Below the pieces are notes generated by a model that ran no database searches, was not told the origin of the DNA, and was given only the letters and a program-made list of their open reading frames with translations. This document shows positions 1 through 13,088 of a stretch of 64,000 nucleotides of DNA, piece after piece. Where the stretch lies: assembly GCA_022393335.1 (NCBI GenBank), contig JAJEKB010020648.1:489296-553295 (forward strand). Reading direction: 5' to 3'. The DNA is from Macrotrachela quadricornifera (Eukaryota; Rotifera; Eurotatoria; Philodinida; Philodinidae). The translations under genes and the position numbers were made by a program. Within the stretch, counting starts at the first letter, position 1. Every line of letters starts with the position of its first letter.

Positions 1-809
1 TTTCAAACGAAAAATAGCTGGAAATTGATCATAAAAAAAACGGCATGAAAACCTACTCAAATGTACGTAATACTGTTTACATGACAAAATGCCGTTTTTT
101 TCTAACTGGGAATATCCATCTACTTGACCGCTGTCAATGACTAACTATATACTTTCAATTTATTCTACTGATTTTATGAAACACGATTTGAAAGGAGTAT
201 CGAAATACTTAGGTCAGTCCACAAGTAGTGGTAGAGGTACTGTAGTTTTTTACGAAAAGCTTTCGCTCTATATAGTCTGGTAGAGAAAGTGATGTTCTAT
301 TTTTCTGTGCTACTCGATCATACTCCAACCAATATTAACTTTTGATAGAAACAAGATAGAGAACTTTAGCTTTCACCACTGAAAAGGGAAGATGAAGGTG
401 CATCAGATTCAGCATTATAGGTATTTTTACTCAATTTCCTACTGTCGGAAAAATGTTTTTATAATAAAAAAGGAAAACACAACGTACTTTGCAGATCTTC
501 GAGTTTTGATTTGAATTTATATTTGATAATTGAAGATTTACTGTAAACAACTTATCAAATAGGTTTGTTCTTACAAAGAACATTTGAAAATCTTACAACT
601 AGCATATATGATAACGAAACAGACCTTATCGAAATTTTATTAATACAATGTCAGTTGAAGTATGATCAAATAACATAGAAAAATAGATCATTCTTTTCTC
701 TTAAAAATTGTATAGAGGGAATGTTCTTTAAAGCTTTATATAAGAAATTACAGTACCTCCGCTATTACTTTCGAACTGACCTAAATAAATGTATAGGAAT
801 GGAAATTTG
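1..809. other. Gene-free AT-rich stretch
   Basis: No coding frame with family features or coherent splice sites is visible. A small inverted repeat (aaaaaaacggcat near 34-46 against atgccgttttttt near 89-101) is the only structure noticed. Confidence 0.4.
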
Positions 810-1100
810 GTCCCCTCGTTTCACAGACGCTATTGACATTACTATGGCAATGTCATAGATCATGACCGATTGAAAAATCTTCTCTCTTACACAGCATTAA
901 TTAATCAAAATTAATATTTTAAAGAAGTCGCTGTCACTTTTTCTTTATAAAATATACTGTATATATTTTAACGCAAGCGATTCCTTAAAAAAACTAATTT
1001 AATTAATTGGTGCATAGTCTTCCATTAGGAGCAATGAAGTTTTGATCACACATGTTCTTATATTGAGAGTGACTGTCTATTCGGCAGGGATATATTGTTA
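810..1100. repeat. Outer left arm of the large palindrome
   Basis: This stretch matches the reverse complement of about 14110-14420. Shared blocks include 'tcatgttcttatattgagag' with small differences, 'attcggcaggga', and 'attaatcaaaattaatatt'. The match is diverged and broken, unlike the inner arm at 3125-4195. It is probably the older or less constrained outer part of the same inverted duplication. Confidence 0.6.
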
Positions 1101-1424
1101 CATCAATACCTCACCATCATCATCATCACAAACAAATGATATTCCATTTTCTTGACGTAATTGTCGCAACCGTATGAACTGTATGTTATTATTTTTGTAA
1201 TCAAATCATGAACGAAAAACTACTAACGATTAAGATGAAGTATAGATTTCGATGACTCGCTAAAATTTGGTGATCATAACGATTACATTCAGCATGATTC
1301 AAGGCTATTTTTGTATGAAAAGAAAATATTTTTGATAAAACTAGAAATTTATCACTTGAATACTTTTGAATTCATATTTCTGATTTATCTGCAACAGATG
1401 GTGCGTATATAATGAGTCACTTTT

Positions 1425-1922
1425 GTAATTATTTGAAATTTGCAAAAAAGACTCATTCAATAGAGAATTTAATATTCGATAAAACCTACTATTTTGAAAT
1501 TTTCAAAATTTAGTTATTTTTGGAACAGTATTCAAGATACCAATAAATGTGAACTTCAAAAATTAGAAAAAAAAAACTTTCTTGTACGTTTCGTTAAAAA
1601 AGTTTCCTGATTTAACAATGACAATAGATTTGAAAAAAACCGTATTTTTAGACTCATTTTTTATTATCTACAGTTTCTTTACTGTAGTTCATTAAAAACC
1701 GTAGAAAATCGAATTTTTTCAAAAAATACAAAAACTGATTCAGTCACGAGTCTGAACTCCCGAATTCTAAGTTTATACAGTTATAAGTTGGCATAATCGA
1801 CAGAGCAGAAAATTTGCTATTTTATGATCTACGAATGTTGAGTGCATAATAACTGGAGTTTTATAGGGTATTAAATTCTCTATTGAATGAGTCTGTTTTT
1901 TTGAAATTTCAAACAATTATAT
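1425..1922. mobile_element. MITE-like element with ~60-bp terminal inverted repeats
   Basis: The two ends are near-perfect inverted copies. A 24-bp block at 1451-1474 is exactly the reverse complement of 1869-1892, and the similarity extends outward to about 1425 and 1922. The roughly 380 bp between the ends has no coding potential. It has no counterpart in the other palindrome arm, so it probably inserted after the duplication. The transposon superfamily is unknown; no clear target-site duplication was found. Confidence 0.7.
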
Positions 1923-3124
1923 GAGATAGGAAAAAATTGATTATAAAAATGGATCATTATATATTTGCCATCCATTAATAGTATTCAACGTCATTACTAT
2001 TCATTATCGCTACTAATGAATACCAATACTATTCAAGACCACAGCTATTGAATAAGAACACTTTCTAATGTCATTTGTATTCAATATTCATACCACTCAA
2101 TACTATTCAATATCAATATTTTTATTCTGTTTTTGTGTTGAGATATGCGTCGATGTATTTGTGTTCTTTCATACCATATAATGAAGGTAAAACGTGTGTT
2201 GTTGCTTTTGATTTATTTACGGCTCCTATCTTCTCCAACTTTGGATAGAACCATTGAAAGAAGCATCACAATACATGCCTTTTAAGTTTTAAAGTAATAG
2301 AGTTTGAGATGTTACGGGAGTGAGGATGAGCCATTTTCACTCTCAAGATAATTTCAATACCTGTTTTAGACCCTTTTTATTATTTCATTAACTAACGAAG
2401 AAAACATTGATCTCAGTGTGACAATCGTAAATTTGTATGAAACCTTTTCCCACAATACCTTCATTGAAATCTCTTCAAATAGTTCCCGAGTATTACATAG
2501 TCCAATCAATCAATATTTTGTACAAGTAACTACATATGGTCCTAAGCACCATGAGATATGTCGTTTACATTGAACATACCCAGATTCGACTGTTTAATAG
2601 ATTTTAAAAGGAAAGAATTATTTGAATGAATATATCGATGAAGGAGACTATCTTTTATGTGAATTAGAGGAAATGATGATCCAGATGATCGATATCAAAA
2701 CTTGAAAATTAATTTCGCTTCTGGATAAAATTCGCAAATCTACTGATGTTTTTTATTCGGAAGGAAATAATCCAATATTCTCTGATGAGAAACCCAGTAG
2801 AAATGAGAGATATACTAAACGATTTCTGAAACTATATAAGCATAGTAATGATTAACAGAGTTAAATCGCTTTGAAGAAGCAAGCATTTTGATAGAACGAT
2901 ATTATCAAGGTAAATTATGTAAATGCAATAAGACAGAGGCATAACCACGTGCCATTATTAATATATTCTGCATGTATTTGCTTCGTATAGAAAAGAGTAC
3001 CACATCTAATCAAGGTAGTCAATGGATGTTGCAATGATTATCTATGAATTATTGTGATATTTCGATAAAATTCATCGAAATGACTGGTCGTGTTTTAAAG
3101 AGTAAGCGAGAGAAGCAATATAAT
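1923..3124. other. No gene seen
   Basis: AT-rich sequence without recognisable coding exons. Short runs of 'attcaataytattcaa' type repeats occur around 1970-2120. It does not visibly match the corresponding part of the right palindrome arm (13089-14109). Confidence 0.4.
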
Positions 3125-4195
3125 CCATATTCGTAGTTTAATATCGTTGATAAACAAAAACCTGATTATCTATATAACGTCAACTTTGTTTCTTAAAGAA
3201 TAGAAATTGATTTGTGCTATCTCTATTTTTCTAGATTCTCTTTAATGGCAGAAATCTGTCCTAGACCTCGAGTGGCGAAAATTATACTCGCCATTGGATG
3301 TTTTTTCTCCATTGCTGCTATTGTTTGTTTTGCAGTTGGTACTCCACTCTATTTTCAAGATCGGAATAAAATTCTACTCTACGAGAAAGATTCCTGTATT
3401 GTTCAATCGGCAACCTATGAAGTTATCAGAGGATGCATTGTGGACACCACGAAAAATCTGAGAACTGAAAAGTGTTATTTACCAATCTGGCATGTTGATC
3501 TCGGTAATAATGGAACAGTTAAAGCAATTGCACGAGCTGATGCAGAAAGATCTTATCCAGCAGTGGAAGTCAAAACTAACCAATATAAGGTATGCACTTG
3601 TACCAAATACTTCTTTATAGTTATCCAGACATTAAAAATATAGAAAAAAAGTACATATTTCTATTTTCATAGATGTATTTGTCCATTAACCTAAAACAAA
3701 AGATTCGAAGTTCCATCTATATGATTCAATGAATATAAACATGATGAACAGTAACTTATATGTTTATTTCAATAAAATATCTGTGACTTTTTCATCAGAA
3801 TTCCTTGATAAGTTATTCATTATGAAAAGTTGTATTCAAGTGCAAGATACTTTAGATAACCTTGTTACATACTAAAATTCTATCATAATGAGAAGTTTAA
3901 TTTAGGTTGGAAATTCATATCCATGTTGGCATAATAAAAATAAACCAACTGACGTAGTATGGTTCGTACCAACTCTTGGTCCTTCTTTCATTTTATTTAT
4001 CATTGGTGGAATATGTATTCCATTTGCTATCATTTTTCTGATTATCTTCTTTCGTGTACGAGAACGTCCTGATTTGTAAAATAATTGTTCACTTGGTTTG
4101 TTTTGACTCCTACAAGTAATTAACAATATATCTTCTTGTAATATTGACAATTGATTTATTCATTTTTTTATTTTTATCTTTTAAATAAATCTTTT
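3125..4195. repeat. Inner left arm of the large palindrome
   Basis: Near-identical in reverse complement to about 11880-13088, including both exons, the intron ends and 5' and 3' flanks of the two-TM gene. The match begins near 'gtagtttaatatcgttgata' and fades just after the 3' end of the gene. About 7.7 kb containing the RNA polymerase gene separates the arms. Confidence 0.85.
3245..4079 (+). CDS. Small two-transmembrane protein, copy 1
   Basis: Two exons, 3245-3589 and 3906-4079, joined across a GT..AG intron in phase 0, give a 172-residue protein. It starts at the ATG at 3245; the open frame runs further upstream only to a TTG. Residues about 12-37 form a first hydrophobic helix and 139-164 a second. 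The roughly 100 residues between them carry several cysteines (51, 64, 77, 122), as in an extracellular loop held by disulfides; the tail is short and basic (RVRERPDL). The topology recalls two-pass ion-channel beta subunits, but no family was recognised. An almost identical inverted copy lies at 11986-12960. The five residue differences in exon 1 and an equally open exon 2 suggest both copies are under selection. Function unknown. Confidence 0.75.
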
Positions 4196-5023
4196 AATTA
4201 GTTTAATTTTTAGTTATTCCATCGGCTGTCATTAAATTCGAGATACATAATAGTAAGACTAAGATACTGAATCAAAATAATAATATTTAATAGACGATAT
4301 TGATATTACAATAACCATGGTTGTAACTGTATATTTAATACTGACATTTTATATGAATAATAACATGAACGTTTGTCGTAATCGTCAATCATCAAAATGA
4401 GATACGAATAAAAATAATAGCTTTAATAATTAATTCAATTAAATGTAATGATTGACACGTTGTAAATTATAATCTATGCTACAAATTGGGAAAAACCTAC
4501 AAGCTAGAGACTAGTGTAATTTTGAAAAATTTCAGCTACAATTTGATTATTTTTTCAATTGAATCAATTATATACTATTGATAGAGTGCATTAATCTCTA
4601 TAAGAATACGTATCAATTGTTGACAAAATGTTATGAAAAAACATAGAATACCAATTCGTACTAAATTCAAATAATTAATTTTTGTTGAATATATTGTTTC
4701 GGCATAAATTTGTTATTTAATGTGTTTATTCTTTCTTTCTTTCTTTAGTTGTAGTAGAATGTTTTTTTCTTATAGATTTCTTCCAACTCTCTCTTTTAAA
4801 AAAATAATTCAGTTACAAAATGAAATTTAGAATGAAAGAAATAATCTTATAAAAGGATTGTTTGTTCTCATTGTGGTATTTCTTTATTTTCATTTCTCTT
4901 TCTTGTTTTGTGAAACACTATCTAAAAGAGTGTTGAAATGCTTTATGATTCACATTTATTATTTCGATATTTCCGTTAGTACAAAATAAAAAAAAAGGTG
5001 AAGGGAAAAGACTGAATTTCATG
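4196..5023. other. No gene seen
   Basis: AT-rich spacer between the left palindrome arm and the small MITE. It contains a (ctttctttcttt) microsatellite near 4730-4745 and nothing else that could be supported. Confidence 0.4.
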
Positions 5024-5307
5024 AGACTTTAGTAGAACTAGAGTCAGTCTACTCGTAGATAATCATGTACCCAAAAGCATCATCAATTATTAATCAGTAT
5101 GGCTCATGATGTCATTGAAAATGAGTTTTAGAAAAATATTTTCATACATAGTTTTGTAGAGTTTTCCTCTGGCTGCAAGTTGACTAAGTTAGCATCTGCG
5201 ATCGTCCTACTTCTCAAAATAGAAAATATGATTGTTTTTGTATGTATTATAACTTTTTTGATACATGATCATCTACTAGTAAGTTGACTTTAGTTCTACT
5301 AAAGTCT
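5024..5307. mobile_element. 284-bp MITE with 44-bp terminal inverted repeats
   Basis: The left end (5024-5067) and right end (5264-5307) are inverted copies differing at only a few bases. The termini read AGACTTTAGTAGAACT. The interior is non-coding. It lies about 150 bp past the stop codon of the RNA polymerase gene, so it may contribute to its 3' region. Superfamily not assigned. Confidence 0.8.
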
Positions 5308-5459
5308 TTTGAAAGTCAAATTTAATATATGCCATTCGACACGCCTTGATTTAGTCTACAAAATGGTGTATTTGGTATCTCAATTTCAAATAGGTTTTCT
5401 TGTCCGACAGGATATTTTTACTATAATCAGAACTTTTCGAATATCCTAAGTACGATAGC

Positions 5460-8400
5460 CTATATGTCGACGTTGTCAAATAAAATTTCAAAAAGTTCTG
5501 TCATCTGTTTATCAGCTGCTTCGAGCTTGCTTAGATCGATCCGACCTTTATGCCAAGAGCAACGTGGAAAATTGTCAAGTTTAATTAATTCGTTTGAAAG
5601 AACTTTTTGATATTTGTACATTTGAAGATGATGAAATGAGATTTCAGCTATTTTCTCACAAAGAGTAAATAGGAAATTTCGCGGCCCAGATATATTCCAC
5701 GTCTCAGGAAAACATAAAAGACAACCGAGAATGTCTCGAAGCTGGGAAAGAGCTTTTCTAGGAGGATTATTAGGTTTGTATATATCAATTTCTTCAGGTT
5801 TTGGTACACAAAAATAATCATCATCATCAAGAAAAGCTTCAAGTACACCTGTTACCACTGGTTTTCGAAGACATTCCACGCTTTGTATATTAAATAAAGT
5901 TTGGACTTCATTAAAAGTGACAGGGCTCAATTGTGATTCTTTGTGCATTAATTGCGTTCGTCTCACACAATCTTCATATGGTAACTTTAAATCTTTCCAA
6001 AATGTTTTTGCTAGGAGTGCGCTAAGACGTACGATCAATACGTTCACATCATTCCATTCTAGTGTGAAGAAGATTTTACTTGCAAGTACGGGTAGAGGAA
6101 AAGAGTTGGATGAAATTTGTTGCAAATCTTCGTAAAGACGTCGTGTCATGCAATAAAATGAAAGATTGCTATCGCTACCTGTAACAATATCATTGATCTT
6201 CATATCATTGAGACTTTCTTCGTTATCAAGATAGACGATGCGCAACTTGGAGGAGAAGGAAGAGGAATTATCCTTTAACTTCAACAATGTAATCAATTTC
6301 CAAAGCATCGTACATGCTGCTTCTTTTTTCAAGAGTGTCGAGTTGCTTGATGGTTCTATCTCACTTTGATACCATTCACTGATCTCCTCTATAGACACAT
6401 AAGGTATTATTGATTCAAGTGGTGCATCAAACAGGTTGTGATCTGTATGCGAATTGGAAGAGTGAGAGGTTCCTGCTGTAGATTCTTCTGTAGGTGAATG
6501 ACACCGACTTTTCGTATAATGGAACAAAAAGCTCAATTTTAATTGAGAAATTTCATCGTATAAAGTGTCCGAACATACTTCATCTGTGTTACCAGCGTGT
6601 TGTAATGATGATGGCTGTTCATCTAAATAATTTTCAAGTTCTTTTCTCAAAGCATCATAAATTCGACCAAGAGGAGATGTCGAATGTTTACATTCGTTTT
6701 TTCTTTTCGATGGATCGAAATGAGGATATTTAGGCAAAGAATTCAAAACTAGATCGTCAAATGCAGGTTTTTTAAAAGTCATTACACCTGTCTTAGCTGA
6801 ATCAAGAACCATCGATATAATTTGACAAATTTTCTCCATTAACTGCCAATTCTTATCTGTTGTCCATTCACTTCCTAAATTATCTACTGTCCGCATATAA
6901 ATGTCAAATATATCATAAATTGAAAAATAAATCGGATTCCCAGTTATATCAATTGCTGCTCTTGCTGCATTGGAACGAATTCGTGCTGTATCAATGCCAT
7001 TTTTTCCCATTTTTTCCGTTGTATTTCTATTTGACTCTTCATCTATACTCCTAGATTTGCTTAATTTATATATTTCGTCCTCCACATCTTCTTCGAACTC
7101 ATTGGTATGCATATGATATCTTATCCATTTCTCTTCCTCAGCAGAAAGTGGACTCGTACTCTCTCCAGGTGCCTTTTCAGCGTTATATTCTTCATTTTCA
7201 CTTTCTTTTTCTCTTCGTCTTATCACATTTGTGGCCTGACGTTCCACTAAACGCTTGTAAATGTTTTTAAGATCTCCTTTCTTAATGGAGTTTGAAACAC
7301 CTGGTTCGAATAAGGGATTCCTAAGATTTTTAACAATATTTGCATCCCAACAAACAAAATACTGATCACCATCGAGATCACTACCACAGATTTTATCGGG
7401 TTCTGATTCTTCGCCTTGGCAGCAACTAAAAACAATCACATCCTTGAGCTCAATTAGATACTTTCCATTTTGCCTTTCTTCGAGTTCTTTGAGCGTAACA
7501 GTTGTGAATGTACGAAGATCTCCTCGATGAAAGCATGGCTCCTTCGTGACCAAAACCTCTTGTTCTAATATACTTGGTCCAGTAGAATCGTCGGTCTTCA
7601 GATTTGAGATTGATACGAAAACTTCTCCCTTTTTCAATACATGCCAAAAATCTGCAACACCGAACAAACGACGCGATTTTTCGACAACAATTTTGAAACG
7701 ACGCATATAATTCTGATAATAACCAGCAAAAAATACTTCAAGTAAAGAACAACCCACTCCGAACATATTGAATGACTTTACATCGTTGTGTTTCAAGGCA
7801 AATTCAATCGCGAATGTTCTATTTTTTTCATTTAATAGCTTGTTCATTTCATCAATTGCTAAGCTAATAATATACCTTTGCATCTCGTTGGGATCTCGAG
7901 CGCAACCGACGATTAAAGAAATAAGTGCTAAGTTAAGCCGTGCGGGTAACATAGGCTGTGAACATTGTACCATTTGGATAGACTTGTAACTCCAATTCCC
8001 TTGTATTTCTGGCGATACGAACTTAATTTGGCTAGGCGATGGTTTTATGCATCTTCTTCTACTCAGACTCTTATCGACAACAAGCATGCCTTTAATTCCA
8101 TCGAGACGAACTTGAAATGCTGAATAATATTCTGATTGTTCGGTAGTTTCATCATATTCAATCTCACTGTCCTGAAATGTTCCTGAATTCCATTCTGTAG
8201 GACCAATATTTTGAGCAGAGAAGGTAACATTCTTATATTTTCTACCTTCTTTCCATCTTGCACTCATTTCTCTTGCTAACGAGATGCTCACACGGCCACA
8301 CCCATCAGTATGTTTTTCTAAGTCCTTTTTCTTCTTTACCTTGACTTTTTTTAGATTCATAGGTATTGAGGGAGTGAACCACAAACCCATTCGCAAAGCT

Positions 8401-9804
8401 AATTTTAATTCGTAATCTTTGTTTTCCTCAAAAAATGCATCTGAAAACATTTTCTTTCGCACTTCATCATACGTCTTGACGGAGTATATATGCATGTTTT
8501 TATGAACTCCACTACTTGTTGTTGTCAAGTATTGAAAACATTGACCAGCTATATTCAAACAACTCACTTCAATACAATTAGGAACTGAAGTATAATCATC
8601 GCTAATAAGCGAAACAAATGGATCATGTAAAAGGGCTTGTTCTTCCAAAGAGTCGAAGTCTGAAGCGGACCACTCAGCTAGACCATTTACAGTATCTTTG
8701 TTCAATCGATTAATATTTTCTTCCTTTAGTTCGTCTTCAACTTTTGCAGCTATTTCTGAGCGCTGAGGGGTCGTATCGAGGGTATCTCGCATTATATGAA
8801 TTAGTATAGAAAGGTTATGAACGACTGAGTTGACTTTCAAATCGACATAGTTATTGTCAATATAATCCCAATAGGAAGCAAGATGGCAACTCACATCTAC
8901 ATTTTTTGATGTTTGGACGAAATTAACTCGTAAAAAAGATCTTTCACCATACAAACGTGTCAGATGTGATGTATCGAACTTCTTATTCACGTGACGTATG
9001 CGCAATCGGCAGTATGTCGTCGAATGACGATCAATTATTATAGTTGCGAAAAGTCTATATACTTCAGTATCTAATGATGAATTTTCTCTTATACCACAAC
9101 TCAGATCTGTATGCAGACGATCTAATAAATGTAAACGTATAGGACATATCTTAGTTATTCTAGCTAGAATTTTAAATCGTTCTACAAATGATCCACATCG
9201 ATAATTCTTTCGTTCAAACGGGTTCATAATAGATTTGTAGTAATTAATTGCTTTGTTGTTATCGAGCACTTGAAGATGTGGTATATATGAAGAATTATTA
9301 GAAGAAGCTTCAGACGAATTTTTAGAGAGATCGTCAATGGATTTGTGTTTAAAACCAGAGAAAAGAGACCACAGAAGACGCTTGAATTGTAAGTGACATT
9401 CTGTACAAGCTGAACATTTCTGCTCTGCTAAGCGAAGAAAGGTATTCGATTGTTTCAATAAAGGTAAAAAAGTACTGAAATGTTCAAAATCTGTCTTCAC
9501 CAGAGACCAACTGAAAATGTCCCGATCAATATCCAAGATTGTAATTTGATTTGTTACATTCGATTCGGTCTCAGCTTCATTGAATTTGTTACAATCGGTC
9601 TTGCTTGCACACTCGTTTGCAATATTTTTCAGAATATTAGCTATTCTTCTTTTTTTTATCTTTTGAGTTTCTGTTGTTGTCAGCGGCTTGCATCCGACAG
9701 AGGTGACTTCTTCTGACTTAATTATATATTGTTCACAAGACGTGTTTTTAATCTTTTACGATAGTTTCGGCTTCTCGGATAAATGAATAAACAAGAAGAA
9801 TCAT
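5460..9804 (-). CDS. Cellular RNA-dependent RNA polymerase (QDE-1/RDR/EGO-1 family)
   Basis: One long frame, 5460-9536 and open back to 9755, encodes the two-barrel eukaryotic RdRP that makes double-stranded or secondary small RNAs in RNA silencing. Counting residues from the TTG codon at 9536, family motifs appear in order: TDGCGRVS (about 410-417), QVRLDGIKGMLVVD, PCFHRGDLR (667-675), and the metal-binding catalytic loop DLDGD (720-724) in CGSDLDGDQYF. All three aspartates are present, so it looks active. There is no in-frame ATG at or above 9536. A proposed start is ATG at 9804 with a 45-bp first exon (9804-9760), a 43-bp GT..AG intron (9759-9717) and the rest in frame, giving about 1433 residues, normal for the family. 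The 5' exon is the weakest part; the rest is firm. It is otherwise intronless and lies in the spacer of the palindrome. Confidence 0.92.
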
Positions 9805-10724
9805 TACGCACAAATTATAAGTGATAATAATTTGGGTCTATATATATATATTGAAAGCGTATGTTATTGTGAGTCAACCAACATTAACGACGTCAACTTT
9901 CTTAATAAATATCTAAAACTCGCGTATATCTAAGAACAATCAGAAGGTTAGAATGAGTATGAGATTCATATATGATAAGTGAGTTAGTGCAGTCATACGA
10001 CATGTTCCAATCTTTATTAATGATTAATTACTAGATGACGTATACTACTGCGATACGTCTTATAAATTGTATTTTGTCTTGAGAATGAAGATGAGGAAGC
10101 GTAGAATAATCTAACTATGACGACTCGGATCTCATTTCAAATTCAACAACTCATTGGATGATTAGTTCAAAGCTGCTGTATCATCAGATTCAAAACCAAA
10201 ACGTAGTGCACACAGTAACAGCACACGTAAGTAAATTTTCATGGGTCTGATAGACAAACCTCACTTGTTAGTGACGAGGAGAACGATAACTACACTTGAA
10301 GAAAAAAAGGATTGAAATAAAATGTTTCACAAATAGTAACCATATCAGCCCGACTCTTTTTTTCCTTTAATACAAATGTGTGATTCTTTTATCATTAGAT
10401 AAATATAACGGTAATTTTGCCTTCATCCTCAAGGTTTTTATTATCCAGTCAGTCAATAATCTAAAAGAATTTGTTTTTGTGCGTTAGAATGTATGCTTTT
10501 CAGATTTCTCATAGTGTTTCTGAACGAAAAAAAACATTAAAATAATGCATATAAACGTGCAATGCTTTGAATAGTCTTATAGCGTTCATATTTAGTAAGC
10601 ACTATTTCATACTATTAAATCATATTACGTTTCTGTCTGTTAATTGCTTAAAACTCAGCGACATCTTCAACGCCAACGATTGATTGCGCCTTTGCCTAAA
10701 ATACACATCATTTACTGATATAAA
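9805..10724. other. Upstream region of the RdRP gene; no other gene seen
   Basis: Probably holds the RdRP promoter on the minus strand, though no confident TATA box was assigned. A short (ta)n run lies at 9840-9850. No coding frame or family match was recognised. Confidence 0.4.
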
Positions 10725-11565
10725 TACAACTATCGTCTATAAAATGAAATGGTGACCGCGGCCACTTTAGCAATCAAATTCTATTGGTCGATGTACTGAT
10801 CAATCAGATGTATTTCTTCATATCAATTATTGAAACACGATTTTAAAGGATACTTTCGCTCGCATAAAATTGTCACTTCTAATAGTGTCATACGATAGTC
10901 AAGAGTAGCCTCTATCGATTTACGCAAAGCCGACCTTTTTAGCTTGTATCGTTAAGAAGATATAATGCGTTTTCCTAAAATCCCTGTTTTTGGCCATTTG
11001 CTGTCCAATCGTGTGGAGCTTAGTGATGATATTCATCTTTTGTTTCAGAGTGATCTGACAGTTATTCAACGACTTTTTTTGCATCTCGCATAATGTCCAA
11101 TTACAGCATTCAGATAGTTGATAGTTAAAATACTTGTTGAATAACTGTCAGATCACTCTGAAACAAAAGATGAATATCACCACTGAGCTTCACACGATTG
11201 AGCAGCAAATGGCCAAAAACAGAGGTTTCAGAAGAACCTGTTATATCTTCTCAATGATACAAGCTGGAAAGGTCGACCATGCGTAGATTGATAGAGGCTA
11301 CTCTTGACTATCGTATGACACTATTAGAAGTAAAAATTTTATGCAAGCGAAAGTATCCTTTAAAATCGTGTTTCAATAAGTGATATCAAGAAATCCATCT
11401 GATCGATTAATACATCAACTAATGGACTTCGACCTGTAGCAATGCTCCATACCATTCTCTATCAAATGGCGAAAACTGCAGCTTACTAGCTCTTTCTATT
11501 CTTGAGCTGTTGCTAAAATGGTCACGACCACCATTTCATTTGACAGACGATAATTAAAATATTTT
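10725..11565. repeat. Large hairpin (foldback) repeat, ~330-bp arms
   Basis: The left arm (10725-11070) is the inverted copy of the right arm (11136-11565) around a 65-nt loop. The innermost 36 or so bases pair almost perfectly ('gtttcagagtgatctgacag' and its complement). The outer ends also match (aaatgaaatggtg inverted), with an extra ~90 bp in the right arm. No open frame is present. It may be a foldback transposon or MITE. A transcript through it would fold into a long double-stranded RNA. It sits about 0.9 kb upstream of the RdRP gene. Confidence 0.85.
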
Positions 11566-11879
11566 GAAAAAATTTCGGTGTTTTAGAATGCATTAAATTG
11601 TACATGGTCTTCTAATAGAACTAATGAAGCTTTGTTCGGACATAGTCTTGTATTAAAGATGGTTATCTTGCAATGAGAGAAGAGTTACTTATAAGTTTAT
11701 AGTCAAGTTTTATCTATCTATGATCAATTAATTCAGGGTGTATGATCAATACATGCATCGAATCAACTATAGAAGATAATCATCGAAGTTGATATACATG
11801 ATGGTGGATTTGCTGGAATTTCAAACTCAGCTCGATGTAGAACTCTAGTAGTGATTGAAATGACTGAAGATTTGACTGA

Positions 11880-13088
11880 TTAAAAGATTTATTTAAAAGA
11901 TAGAAATAAAAAAATGAATAAATCAATTGTCAATATTATAAGAAGATATATTGTTAATTACTTTTAGGAGTCAAAACAAACCAAGTTACAAATCAGGACG
12001 TTCTCGTACACGAAAGAAGATAACCAGAAAAATAATAGCGAATGGAATACATATTACACCAATGACCAATAAAAATAAAGAAGGACCAAGAGTTGGTACG
12101 AACCATACTACTTCAGTTGGTTTATTTTTATTATACCAACATGGATATGAATTTCCAACCTAAATTAAAGTGTATTCAAAGTAAAAATTTATTCCGGCAA
12201 TTCGATATAATATGATTTCATAACAAACATTGTACTAATTTTTGAAGGAGAACAACTTCTCATTATGATAGAATTTTAGCATGTAACAAGGTTATGTAAA
12301 GGATCTTTCATATAGACAAAATACTTGTAAGATATGTTTTTGTACAGTATTTTGGAGCTCTTGCACTTAAATACAACTTTTCATAATGAATAACTTATCA
12401 AGGAATTCTGATGAAAAAGTCACAGATATTTTATAGAAATAAACATATAAGTTACTGTTCATCATGTTTATATTCATTGAATCATATAGATGGAACTTCG
12501 AATCTTTTGTTTTAGGTTAATGGGCAAATACATCTATGAAAATAGAAATATGCACTTTTTTCTATATTTTTAATGTCTGGATAACTATAAAGAAGTATTT
12601 GGTACAAGTGCATACCTTATATTGGTTAGTTTTGACTTCCACAGCTGGATAAGATCTTTCTGCATCAGCTCGTGCGATTGCTTTAACTGTTCCATTATTA
12701 CCGAGATCAACATGCCAAATTGGTACATAACACCTTTCAGTTCTCTGATTTTTCGTGGTGTCTACAATGCATCCTCTGATAACTTCGTAGGTTGCTGATT
12801 GAACAATACAGGAATTTTTCTCGTAGAGTAGAATTTTATTCCGATCTTGAAAATAGAGTGGAGTACCAACTGCAAAACAAACAATAGCAGCAATAGAGAA
12901 AAAACATCCAATGGCGAGTATAATCTTCACCACTCGAGGTCGAGGACAGATTTCTGCCATTAAAGAGAATCTAGAAAAAAAGAGATCGCACAAATCAATT
13001 TCTATTCTTTAATAAATAAAGTTGACGCTATATAGTTGATCAAGTTTTTTGTTTATCAATGATATTAAACTACTAGTATAGATCACTG
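11880..13088. repeat. Inner right arm of the large palindrome
   Basis: Inverted partner of 3125-4195, longer by about 140 bp because of extra sequence in the intron of the two-TM gene. Exon sequences and splice positions are conserved. Confidence 0.85.
11986..12960 (-). CDS. Small two-transmembrane protein, copy 2
   Basis: Inverted duplicate of the gene at 3245-4079. Exons 12960-12616 and 12159-11986 (transcription order) have the same lengths (345 and 174 bp), the same phase and the same splice motifs, and give 172 residues. Exon 1 differs at five residues (for example A11V, D50N, L72Q); exon 2 differs at a few conservative sites in and near the second membrane helix. The intron is 456 bp instead of 316 bp. 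Both hydrophobic helices and all loop cysteines are kept. Function unknown; the conserved frame argues for a working gene rather than a relic. Confidence 0.75.

Noticed and set aside
11951..12163. Plus-strand open frame at the right arm (and its mirror at 3902-4150 minus)
   Set aside because: Both are antisense shadows of exon 2 of the two-TM gene; the conservation is explained by the sense exon.
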